From Gamarada debralockiae (lineage: Eukaryota > Ascomycota > Leotiomycetes > Helotiales > Hyphodiscaceae): a DNA stretch of 28,207 nt. The position numbers and the translations under genes were made by a program. Positions within the stretch are counted from its first letter, which is position 1. Each line of letters begins with the position of its first letter. Below, one piece after another: positions 1 to 9,767 of this stretch. The stretch is from the NCBI GenBank assembly GCA_002803225.1, contig NXFV01001306.1:1-28207 (forward strand). The letters run 5' to 3'. Under the pieces are notes generated by a model, which was not told the DNA's origin, did no database searches, and saw nothing but the letters and a program-made list of their open reading frames with translations.

Positions 1-616
1 CTATAACTATACTATTAGAGATACTAAATAATACTTACTCTCTTACTAAAAAAGAACTTTTAAAGAGTAATACTAATAATTAAAGGAGATAATCTAAACT
101 TTATTAAAGATCTATTAAGACTCTAAAAAAGAGGAAAATACTTGGTTAGCTTACTTAGACTTATAAATATATTAAAGATAGCTCTTCTTAGAGTTCTATA
201 CTTAATTCCTTTATTTAGCTAAAACTATTAATATTCTTTAAACTAAAATAAAAAGGGACCTTCTATAGAAACTAACCTAGGAACTCAAGACTGCCCTTCT
301 TCTTATACTATATAGCTTTAAAGACTATTAGTCAATTACTAAGTAGTATACTATATTAGACTAAGGCCTATATAAAATCGCAATAAAATACTAACTTATC
401 TACTAGACTTAGAAAGCCTTATCTAAGACTACTAAGACTAGTTAAACCCTTATAACTAGCTCTATCTTAGCTAGGCCTAATATACTCCTAGTATCCTAGT
501 AGCTAATAGCCCTAAAGACAACTCTACTAGCTACTTTAGCTTAAATATTATGTACTACTATTAGTAAACCTTTTTATACTAACCCCTAGAGATAGTTTAA
601 AAGTAATAATAGCTTA

Positions 617-658
617 TACTTTAATTATAGTAAATTTAGTTACTTAAGGATTAATTAT
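617..658 (+). pseudogene. Gag zinc knuckle with all four ligands lost
   Basis: The spacing of a retroviral-type CX2CX4HX4C knuckle is kept exactly, but codons 617-619, 626-628, 641-643 and 656-658 all read Tyr. Each is one transition from Cys (TGC/TGT to TAC/TAT) or His (CAC to TAC). The following residues TKPKKPS are typical of the basic tail of fungal Gag. Nucleic-acid binding would be abolished. Confidence 0.8.
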
Positions 659-2129
659 ACTAAGCCAAAGAAGCCTAGTATATAAGTTCTTAAAATTAAT
701 AAAAAAAATAAGTTTAAAGAGATTAAAGAGAACTTTAAAGAGTTAGAAAATAAAGACTCTTAAGTAAAGGCTTTACTCTAGAGTATATATTTAACTAATT
801 GTTAATTAATTTAAGTTAGTTAGTTAGTAGTAATAGCTTTATTATACTATATATACTCTCTTTAAATAGAATAGGCGTTATTATCTAAGCTTTATATAAT
901 ATAAAAGTAAATAGCTTTCTTTTTATTTATACTTATTTTATAATTACTTTATCTTCTTGTTTTAAAGTAGATATTACTTTATTAAATAAAGAAATTCTAC
1001 TTAAAGGCTTTAATAGAAAGACTAGCTCTTTTATTATTTAGGCCTTATTCTTAAACTTATTAATTAATAAATAATATTAGCTTTTAGCTCCTTTCTTTAT
1101 AATTAATATAAGTAGCTATAATATAATTATTAGACAAAAATAGTTTTTTTATTTTAATATTTATTTAGACTCACGGAAATAAAGGCTTCTCTAGCCCTTA
1201 CTATATCCTTTAATACTATATTTTAGTTAAGAGATTATAATTCTATGTAACTCCTTAAGATAGCTATAGCTAGACCTATAGTACTAGGATAATATTTATT
1301 ACTAATAGTCCTTTATAGATATCAAAGATATATATAGTGCTAAGAAAGGTAGTATAGTACTCTATACTACTAGTAAGCTAGAAGATAATATTAAGCTAGG
1401 CTTAATATCTACTCTATGCTCTACTAAACCCGCCTCTCTTTTAAGTAAAGCCGCTCTTAATACTAAGCCTAGCTTAATATCTATAATATACCCTCTAGTA
1501 CCTATAGTTAAAGATTACCTAGAACTAATATCTCTAAAGGAAAGTCTAAAAGTATTCTTTTTAGATCTTCTTAAACTCTTAGTCTAGCTAGCTAGCCTAG
1601 ATTTAAGTTATAAAAGTAAAGAGCTAATAAAGCTCTAGACTATAACTAATAAACGATAGATATAGGATTAAAGGGATATATATAAAGTTATAAATAACGT
1701 GCTTTATAGTCTCTTATCTTTATTATTACTTACTTTCCTTAGCTTATAATTTCCTAGGCTAAGCCTAGGAAATCAAGAATAGTAGCTTAAGGGAGATTTA
1801 CTCTTTAATATTACTTATATCTTATTACTTAAATTTAAGCTTAACTTTTATTATAAAGAGAATGTTATTTTTAGGACTAGCCTATATAAATTAGACTAGC
1901 TAATTAAACTAATGGAGCTAGAAGAGGTAGCCTTTAATATTATTAAGTTATTGTCTTTAGAGGAAATAGATAAGGAACTTATATAATATATACTTCTAAA
2001 GGTCTACTAAGACTATTAAGATATATTTTTTAAGGTTGTGTTAAATACTTTGCCCTTATATTACTTATACGACTATAAGATTAAACTTATAAGTAATAAT
2101 ACCTTAAGGTTTAGTCTACTTTATAGCTA

Positions 2130-2760
2130 GTTAGCTAAGGAGCTTAAGATCTTAAAGTAGTACTTAGTTAATAATTTAAATAAAGGCTTTATTAAGGTAA
2201 GCTAGGCCTCTTATATAGTACTAGTCCTATTTGTTAAGAAGCTAGGGGACGGATTATACTTTTGTATCGACTTCTATAAGCTAAATATAATTACTTAAAA
2301 GGACTAATACTTATTTCCTTTAATTAACAAAATATTAGCCTACTTAAGTAAGGTTAAGATCTTTACTAAGTTAAATATCTACTAGGCTTTCTACTATATT
2401 TATATCTACTTTAACTTTAAAGAGCTTACTATCTTTAGAATATAATATAGTTTATATAAGTATAAAGTTCTTTTATTTAATTTAACTAATAGCCCCTTAA
2501 TTTACTAGTACTATATAAATAATATACTTTTTAATTACTTAAATAACTTTTATATTACTTATTTAAATAATATCTTAATTTACTTTAAGAACTTACTAGA
2601 ATATAAAGCTTATATTAAGAAGGTACTCTAAAGACTTAAAGAAATAAGCCTATAAGTAGATATTAAGAAGTATAAGTTCTTTATCTAAAGTATATACTAT
2701 CTTGGCTTTATTATTAATATAGATAGTATATCTATTAACCTAAGAAAGGTTTTTATAGTC
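2130..2760 (+). pseudogene. Reverse transcriptase domain remnant
   Basis: The conceptual translation gives VKKLGDGLYFCIDFYKLN, then an ALINK-type palm segment, then the YLDD box region, matching Ty3/gypsy reverse transcriptase block by block. The catalytic YLDD at 2560-2571 reads Tyr-Leu-Asn-Asn, so both metal-binding Asp codons became AAT. Stops replace Gln and Arg positions. Family membership is clear from motif order; function is lost. Confidence 0.9.
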
Positions 2761-2939
2761 TAAAACTAGTAACCCTTAACTATAGTTAAAGATATATAGT
2801 CTTTTCTTAGATTTTATAACTTTTACTAGCGCTTTATTTATAATTATAATAAAATAATTAAGCTCTTAAATTACTTAACTAAGTAAGACTTTATATTTAA
2901 TTTTAATAAAAGATATAAAGCTTTTTTTAAAAAGTTAAA

Positions 2940-3320
2940 GGATAGGCTTTATTTTGCCTTTATTCTTTACTACTATAACCTTATATTAAAATATATACTC
3001 GAAACTAATACTTTAGATAAAGTAGTAGTAATAGTTCTCTTATAGCTTTACTTAGATAATAAGTAATACTTAGTTAGTTACTTCTTTAAGACTATAGCCT
3101 CTATAAAGCTAAACTATCTAATTTATAATAAAGAAATACTTACTATAGTCTATACTTTTAGATAGTAGTAAGCTAAGCTATTAAGTATTATTATAGTTAT
3201 TAAGGTCTTAACTAACTATTACTCCTTAAAATACTTTATAAGCTTAAAGATTCTAAACTTATAATAAGTATATTAAGTAAAGATATTAGCTAACTTCTTC
3301 TTTATTATTATTTACTATCC
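2940..3320 (+). pseudogene. RNase H domain remnant
   Basis: The segment LETNTLDK at about 2998-3021 corresponds to the L-E-T-D-A-S-D start of the Ty3 RNase H. It is followed by a damaged V-A-Y-F-S-K block and by NYLIYNKEILTIV, the usual N-Y-x-I-x-x-K-E-x-L-A-I-V block. The first catalytic Asp (3007-3009) reads Asn. The frame is the same as that of the reverse transcriptase and integrase. Confidence 0.85.
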
Positions 3321-3599
3321 TAGGAAGTAAAACGCTAAAGTTAATATATTAACTTAGTAAGATAATAATATTAAGGCTAGTAACTAAGTTAAAGAGATAA
3401 AGAGAACTTAGACTCTTTTCCTTAGTAATTACTTTAACTAGAAAGTTAAAATAAACTTATAAATCTTTATCTTAAATATCTCTTTAAAATTAGTAGATTA
3501 GATCTTATAAGTTAACTACTCCTATTAAGAGCTAGAAAGTAAAACTAATTACTTAATCTAAAGCTAATAAAGCTAAAAAGATAAGAATAGCTTATTACT

Positions 3600-4330
3600 T
3601 TATAATAGTCGACTAATAGTTCTTAATATAAATAACTTAAAGACAAAGCTTATAGTAAAAGCCTATAGTTAAGTATCTATAGCTCACTTAAACAGGAATA
3701 AGATACTAGTTCTCCTTACTTAAAAATACTACTAGAAGAGTATAAGAGCCTAGGTCAAGTAGTTTATAGCTAATTACTAAGTTTATAAGAGAGCCTTACC
3801 TTTATATAATAAGAAGTATAGCTTTTTATACTTACTTCTAATACTTAACTAATCTTAGTAATATATTACTTATAATTTTAAATTATTCCCTAAAGATAAG
3901 TATAGTTATAATATAGTATATATAGTAATTAATGGACTTAGTAAATAATTAGTTTATATTCTTTACTATAAGAATATTACTACTAAGGATATAGCTTAGT
4001 TATATATAATATATATATACTAATAGTATAATCTCCTAAAATCTATAGTTTTAGATAAAGGTCTATAGTTTATCTTATAATTTTAAGATAAGTTTTATAT
4101 TATCTTAAGAATTAAAGTTAAGTTCTTTATAGTCTATTACTTATAAATAGACCGCTAAACAAAGATTATAAATTAATATCTTAACTAAAGACTTTAGCTC
4201 TTTATTAACTACTACTAAGATAATTAATTAAACTTACTACTTATAATAGACTATATATAGCTTATCTTACTATATAATAGTATTAATATATCTCCCTTTA
4301 AGCTTAACTATAGTTACTAGGCTTATATAT
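3600..4330 (+). pseudogene. Integrase catalytic core remnant, triad N-D-K
   Basis: The D-D-35-E spacing of retroviral integrases is preserved. The first Asp position (3874-3876) reads Asn, the second (4054-4056) is still Asp 60 codons later, and the Glu position (4162-4164) reads Lys 36 codons after that. Between them are recognisable blocks such as NGLSK (from V-I-D-R-L-S-K) and LDKGLQFI (from S-D-R-G-P-Q-F-I). Two of three catalytic residues are therefore lost by G-to-A change. Confidence 0.88.
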
Positions 4331-4699
4331 TATTTAATTAAAAAGCCTATAAGTCTCTTACTATAGCTAATAAGAAGATTAACTACTAGATAATATAGTA
4401 GTATATAACTCTATTATAGGAAACATAAAAAGTAGCTAAATTATATATAGTAAAGACTTAGGCTAAGTAAAAGTAGTTAACTAACTCCTATTATAAGGAA
4501 GTTAACTTTAAAGTTAAAGACTATATATATATCTTAACTAAGAACTAATTTACTAATTGGCTAAGCTAGAAGCTTAGTAACTAAATAAAAGGGCTATTTA
4601 AGATTTTAGCTAAAGAAGGTAACTTATACTAAGTTAAGTTACCTTAGAGTATAAAAATATATAATATCTTCCTACTAGATAAGCTACTTAAGATAATAA

Positions 4700-5045
4700 T
4701 AAACTCTCTCCTTAGACAAGTTAATATCCTACTATCTCCTCTATAGGTTATAAAGGATAATAAATATAAGGTTAAATATATATTAGTAGTCTAACTTAAG
4801 TAAGGAAAGCTAAAATACAAAGTATAATAGTTAGGCTTTAATATTAATCTTAAATAGTACTTAGCCTTTGACTTTAAGTACTCCCTAGATAAGCTGCGGG
4901 AATTCTACTTAGCTAACTTAATATAAGATAGACCCTTTAGGCTACTTATAGAATAGACTAAGGCTTAGAGAGAAGAAAGAGATAACTATAATAAGCTAGA
5001 AGACGACTAGCTAATGAATAAAGACTCGAGGGCAAGCTTTTTTTA
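4700..5045 (+). pseudogene. Integrase C-terminal chromodomain remnant
   Basis: The translation has V-x-x-I-L, then G-K-L-x-Y-x-V, L-G-F and Y-x-A-x-D-F-K-Y-S, followed by D-K-L-R-E-F-Y-L-A-N. This is the chromodomain-plus-tail signature that ends Pol in fungal chromoviruses. Trp codons of the aromatic cage became stops (TGG to TAG). The frame closes with DSRASFF just before the polypurine tract. A second copy of this domain lies on the minus strand near the right edge. Confidence 0.85.
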
Positions 5046-5058
5046 AAGGGGGGGGTGA
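5041..5058 (+). other. Polypurine tract of the chromovirus
   Basis: A run of A and then eight G (5048-5055), followed by TGA, immediately precedes the TGTAACGG start of the LTR. This is the standard position of the plus-strand primer in LTR retrotransposons. The minus-strand element at 27252-28207 has the mirror-image arrangement, a C-run next to its LTR. Confidence 0.85.
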
Positions 5059-5354
5059 TGTAACGGCGCTAGCCCTCACGTGATCTAAGCGAGGTTCTTA
5101 CAATTATAAGACCTATATCGAGCCTCAGGTATCAACCCCTTCAAGCTATCCGTATTTGCTAAGCTAGGGCTCAATATTAGCGTAGTTCCAGGTTCGACCT
5201 TAGCGTTATCGCTTGCCTAGCGTAGCTTGGCATAGCTCCTGTATATTAGCTCGAGCTCTCTCCAGAGCTCTCCTTCTCTCCTTAGCTTAGTTTTCTCTAG
5301 TCTTAGTGCAATCCCATCATGCTCTTCTTGAGGCCTCTGTATGGTGCCGTAACA
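5059..5354 (+). repeat. 3' LTR of the chromovirus (296 bp)
   Basis: It starts TGTAACGGCGC right after the polypurine tract and ends GTGCCGTAACA, so the tips form an inverted TG...CA repeat. It contains CACGTG, the motif CTAAGCGAGG and a near-palindrome (5092-5114) that recurs elsewhere in this window. It is homologous to the solo LTR at 26702-27025, sharing the tips, the CACGTGAT segment and a later pyrimidine-rich stretch. Unlike the interior it is not depleted in CpA/TpG: I count 13 CA and 12 TG. The next base belongs to a WD40 coding sequence. Confidence 0.9.
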
Positions 5355-5898
5355 ATTACGGCTCTGGGATACTGTGACAGGCGCGCCGCTACAGACGCTT
5401 AAGGGCCATTCGAGCTTGGTCAAGTCAGTAGCCTTCTCACCAGACAGTAAGCAGGTAGCGTCAGGGCCGCGTGATAGGACAGTACGGCTCTGGGATACCG
5501 TGATAGGCACGCCGCTACAGGCGCTCGAGGGCCATTCGAACTTAGTCGCGTCAGTAGCCTTCTCACCAGACAGCAAGCAGGTAGCATCAGGGTCAAATGA
5601 TAGGACAGTACAGCTCTGGGATGCCGTGACGGGCGCGCTGCTACAGACGCTCGAGGGCCATTCGAGCTCGGTCAGATCAGTGGCCTTCTCACTAGACGGC
5701 AAGGTAGAGAAGGGTTTATTTGTATCAAATGATTGGGTAATAGAAGGGAAGGAGAAGTTTCTCTGGCTTCCTCCTAAATACCGAGCGAGTTCTATGGCTG
5801 CTTGGAACAGAATTATCGTATTAGGACACTTATCTGGGAGAATATCTGTTCTTGGATTTAAGGAGGGGCCAAAGGATATAGAGAAGCAATATATATAA
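5355..5898 (+). pseudogene. 3' fragment of a NACHT-WD40 (NWD/HNWD-type) gene
   Basis: The fragment encodes the last WD40 repeats of a STAND-type (signal-transducing NTPase) receptor of the family that includes Podospora HET-E/HET-D and NWD proteins. These act in the cytoplasm, where WD repeats sense a ligand and trigger N-terminal effector domains. The sequence shows R-L-W-D-T-V, then repeats with G-H-S...V-x-S-V-A-F-S-P-D-S-K-Q-V-A-S-G and D-R-T-V-x-L-W-D, in units of exactly 42 codons (RLWD codons at 5359, 5485 and 5611). A typical C-terminal cap follows (LFVSNDWV...ILWLPP-like, GHLSGRIS, GF), ending at TAA 5896-5898. There is no start. Everything upstream was displaced by the retrotransposon, whose LTR ends at 5354 in the middle of a blade. 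The NACHT part would lie beyond the left edge. The fragment itself has no stop codon. Confidence 0.85.
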
Positions 5899-7110
5899 TA
5901 TATTATTTTCTTTTCTCTCTATACTATAGAGGGTGAAAGGGGAGTATATGCCTTTATAGTAGTCAGTAATTGCTACTTCATTTCTAGTATCTTCTGCGAT
6001 TGATAAGGAGACATATTGCACACGTGAATAGGTAGGGGTGTGGCTATGTGTGCAGGGGCAATTCATCTAGCGTCATGGTAATGTGGCTGGATTTAAATTT
6101 TGGAAGTGTTATCTACAGTCCTTAACAGCCACAAGCTTGGTAAGTGATTACATAAGTAAAATGCCTTCGTATGCCTTCGTACTTCTTAGCTTTGCTAAGA
6201 GGAGAAGGTTACTAAAAAAAAGCTTACCGAACACTCTTCCAGGGCAAAATTTTTGCCCCTAGTCCGAATGAGGCTACTCGAAATTTCACAGAACGGGCGT
6301 ATATCTCATACTTTTGTCTCGTGACTCTTTGATCGTGCATAAGTGTAGCGGATGAGCAGGAGAGTAGAAGGCGGTTCTATTGAGAATCTAAAACTAAGGA
6401 GGAAAGGAGGAGAGGAGGAGAAGAGCGTTTAGTGCCGTGAGGGCCAGGACATAGCTACGGACCTGATACAGGCTAGGTTTGAGGTTATTCCTCTTACGGA
6501 TGGCCAGTGAGGGCCCGTATAGTCCGTAATCATATGACCTCGGCACATGCCCGTGACACTGCTATTCTGTGTACATATTACGTATTCTAAACAGTATAAA
6601 CCTATTTCCCGTTGGTCTAAGATCGCTGATTGGTGCCGGTCTAAGATCGTTGATTAGCTATGATTTTTAGCGTTAGATTTAAAGTATATTATTGGCTAAG
6701 ATGCTAGCTCTTACATCAGTACTTCTAAGCTCCGATTGCACGTGAGGAACACTAAAATTAAGAATTAGGATCAACTTAAGTTCATTAATTTATAACTCAG
6801 TCAATTTTGATCTAATTCTCTTGATTTTAGAATTGTAATTATTGCCTCAATTAGCTTTATAAATAGGATCTAGCTCTATATCTCTGTAGGTATTGTAGTA
6901 GGGCGACATACAAGTATAAGCGCTTCCTAATTAGACTAGGTATTACACGTGGTCTTAGTAAGGGATAAAGCATGAACGAAAACTAACGATACAAAAACGA
7001 AAGTCATATTGCTTAAATACACTATAGAATGTATTAGAAAAAACGAACTATAAGATTGTATAGGTATTTGAGTACTACTCTAGCTACGAAGGCTATTTAT
7101 GCCCAACTAG
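5899..7110. other. Non-coding spacer with small repeats
   Basis: I see no convincing gene. It holds a tandem 10-mer ATGCCTTCGT (6162-6181), a purine-rich stretch near 6395-6425, a direct repeat GGTCTAAGATCG followed by YTGATT (6614 and 6639), and an AT-rich imperfect inverted repeat (6752-6779 against 6802-6830). CACGTG occurs at about 6019, 6739 and 6953. The left boundary is the stop codon of the WD40 fragment. Confidence 0.5.
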
Positions 7111-7156
7111 CACGTGATCAGATTAGCTAAGCGAGGTTCTTACAATTATAAGAACC
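7111..7156 (+). repeat. LTR-derived fragment with 22-bp palindrome
   Basis: It shares the 26 bases from CTAAGCGAGG through the first part of the palindrome with the LTR at 5085-5110. It also has a preceding CACGTGATC, separated by a 7-bp insertion. The palindrome at 7135-7156 (half GGTTCTTACAA) has one mismatch. The rest of the LTR is not recognisable here, so this is either a decayed LTR or a shared regulatory module. Confidence 0.6.
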
Positions 7157-7347
7157 CTAAACCTAAAAAACGAGGCCACAACAATTTTTCCCCACTACAA
7201 TATTATAATACTACTTAATTTAAATCAAAAGGCAAGATTATATCTTGAATAGTTTTAATTTTAATGTTCCTCGCTTTTGACTAATAAAACCTTTGTATTC
7301 CTTTTACTGTTTAACCGTTCCTTCGGCTCTGTAACGACGCTTTTCCG
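7157..7347. other. AT-rich leader before the Helitron-type unit
   Basis: No coding sequence seen. The 5' end of the Helitron probably lies in or left of this stretch, but I could not fix a TC terminus. Confidence 0.3.
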
Positions 7348-8825
7348 ATGACCCCTCCCCAGTCTCTAATGCTCACAGTCTCGAATTATCTCTCTCCCCC
7401 CTACTCTTACTTAAGCATTAATCTTATATATTACAACGTATATAGCGTACGCGTTTCATTACCGGTTTCTGTCTCCTTCTTTGATCAGGAGCTAAAGTTA
7501 GCCCAGTCCTCCCATGAGAATAATATTCCAGTCCAAAAATCATATATACTATTCTCAACTCTCCCAAATACTATTACTATCCCATCTAATGCAGTCATCC
7601 CTCTAATAAGAACCGCCGGTATAAATCTTAACGCTCTTGTTCCTCCTACCTCAAGCTTCTCCTCTTCAGAAAAGGGTTCTTCTTATAGACCATCTAATAA
7701 GTTCTTTATCTGTGAGTTCTCTAGCTTAATCAATATCTTTGAGGTCTCTATAACCAGTAGATTTGTCTTCAACGCCACAAGAGGTATGATTGCAGGTACG
7801 AATAAGAAGGCAGCAGTTATTCAATATAATCTTACTCAAGAGATGCAAATCGACGGTACAATAAATAGATAGTTCCCAGAGCAGGACAACCGGCCAGTTC
7901 CGGATGGCCAAGCATTCGTTATAGGTACTTTGATTTTGCGCAATCTAGGCACAGAACAACGTCAATTCTATTTGAACGTTCATTCCTTTTGTCAGTAAGT
8001 CTAATCCTACCTCATTGTATCTTACCACTCTTACTGATATTTACATGTAGTATTAAGGGGTCAGAAATCAATAGTACACCCGAACCATACATATCGCCAC
8101 AGTTATCTTTTGCTAGATATATCACGAAAGTTGTTCGAATAGACGGAAATGTGTTTAGGGGCTTTGATACCATTATAAGAATATACAACAACGGCGCTCC
8201 AGATAGCCCGACAGTTGCTAAAGGGACCTTAATTCCTATCCGAGTCCTTATTCAACAAAACAAGCAGTAGGAGAGCTTTCAAACCCCTGGCGTTGGATCG
8301 TTAGTTATAATTACTAGAGTATGGGTAGGACAAGCATTCGGTCAAACAAACACTTTCACGAGAACAACAGACCTCCCTGTAGTGCTCATGAAGGATATTG
8401 TCAATTTTGCTGGCATTTCAACACGTATTAGAGTATCTAATACTAGCCCAGGCGCCCTTCCTCAAACTCCAACCTCCAAACGTCGACGGGGCCCTAGATC
8501 TTCGACTTCAGGTACTCCCAGCAAGCTTCCTCCTCTCCGTTCTGGTAATCTCTCTAAGGTCGGTCCTTCTAGCGCTTCAGCTTCGACTGGAGTCAAGAGT
8601 TCTACTACTACTCAACAGTCAGGAGACCCAGAGCTGTCTCCTACCACAGCACAAGAAGACCACGGTTCCATTGGCCGTTCTACAGAGGATTTCTTGGATA
8701 TTAATACATTAGAAGGGGTTAATAGGTCCAATAATAAAGATAATATTAAGGGCGATGATTTATATAGCGCTGATAATCCTCCACCTAAGAACAAGAGGAA
8801 GCGGAATTCGCGGAAGAAGAATTAG
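7348..8825 (+). pseudogene. Unrecognised protein upstream of Helitron Rep-helicase, two stop codons
   Basis: A long reading frame runs from ATG 7348 to TAG 8823-8825, broken only by TAG at 7870-7872 and TAG at 8268-8270. Both fit a CAG-to-TAG change. The frame switches near 7995. A 56-nt intron (GTAAGT at 7995, TACTGAT near 8032, TAG at 8048-8050) joins the two frames cleanly and gives 473 codons. The N-terminal two thirds look globular, with alternating hydrophobic beta-like stretches (GQAFVIGTLILRN, ARYITKVVRIDGNVF, SLVIITRVWV). The last third is Ser/Thr/Pro-rich and ends in the basic cluster KNKRKRNSRKKN, a likely nuclear localisation signal, with a second cluster KRRRG before it. It has the same orientation and similar light RIP damage as the Rep-helicase 0.9 kb downstream, so I infer it is a Helitron accessory gene. 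I do not recognise the family. A single-strand DNA-binding role is possible but unproven. Confidence 0.6.
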
Positions 8826-9767
8826 TCGGTTTTCATATATTTTAGTCTCTAACAATTGCTTAATTGCAGTTCAAACTGTGCTCTAGTCCATAATATCATA
8901 ACCTTAATTTAATCCCAAAATTATAATAAGTATTATCTTACAACTTTCGTTTGCCTATTCACGAACTATATCTGCTCTATCTCTGCTCTATCTTTATCAA
9001 ATACTCCTTTACTTTCCCTCTTAGTTCGGATATTAATACTCTTTGTATACTAATAATCATATACTGTCAGAGTTTCTTATGCCGCGTTTTCGTGTGTCGA
9101 CTGTGTTTCATAACTTGCTCGGGTCATATCAGGATATAATTACCATAGTAACCTCTATGTTAATATCACGTGCTAGGCACAGATCTAAACGCCCAAGCGC
9201 TTTCGCCACGACAAGGACTTTTACTCCTTGACCATCAAAATCCCTACCTTTGTCAAAACTCAAAACAAGGCGCTCTACTAAACAGATATATCTTTATTCT
9301 TTACATACAAATAATTAGATATTATTAGAGTTCCCTGTACTATTCTTCTGAGCGTCAATCACGTTTCATATCTTGCTCTGCTAGTGCTGGGACAATCAGG
9401 TGACTATCTACCCTTGCGTATCAAAATCCTTACCTCTATTAAAGCTTACAATAAAATACTTTTCTTAATAGATATATCTTTACTCTTTACGTACAAATCT
9501 TTATATTCAAACCCTGATATACTAAGACCACGTCTCATAGTTCTGGTTCTTGATTTACGCACGTGCCGTCATTTCACGGATATCACGGAAACTATCCTAT
9601 ATCCCTGTTTGAAGTTTCAATACTAGAGTTCTAATCTCTTTAGACTTAAGACACAGTTTCTACTTATATCAGATTTCGCTGACAACATGGGTTTCTTATA
9701 GTTGCTCTCATTGTCCTAAAGCAAAATATCCAAAGTAATTATCACGTGTTATTCTTTCTATCTTCGC
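8826..9767. repeat. Spacer with imperfect tandem duplication
   Basis: Two related blocks occur. GTTTCATAACTTGCTC at 9105 pairs with GTTTCATATCTTGCTC at 9363. The ATCAAAATCC...CTACC-type segment at 9234 pairs with 9420 and runs into a shared AGATATATCTTTA...CTTTAC segment. The offsets are 258 and 186 bp, so the left unit carries about 72 extra bases, including CACGTG. Short open frames here have no recognisable content. A CACGTG also occurs at 9743. Confidence 0.55.

Larger units (their letters stand above)
1..5058 (+). mobile_element. Ty3/gypsy chromovirus internal region, RIP-destroyed, left end outside window
   Basis: This is the gag-pol interior of a plus-strand LTR retrotransposon, read through its stop codons. 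Gag with a zinc-knuckle remnant is in one frame (617-658). Pol is in another frame that stays the same from at least 1096 to 5040: protease end, reverse transcriptase, RNase H, integrase and chromodomain, in the order expected for chromoviruses. The only interruptions I saw are point changes that make TAA/TAG. CpA and TpG are almost absent; in 4741-5040 I count 2 CA and 3 TG. This is the classic RIP footprint. Gag and Pol lie in different frames, offset by -1, which could reflect programmed frameshifting or an old indel. The element cannot encode a working enzyme. The 5' LTR and Gag start lie left of base 1. Confidence 0.93.

Noticed and set aside
5217..5702. 161-codon open frame on the minus strand
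   Set aside because: It is the antisense of the 126-bp WD40 units; its internal repetition mirrors the coding strand.
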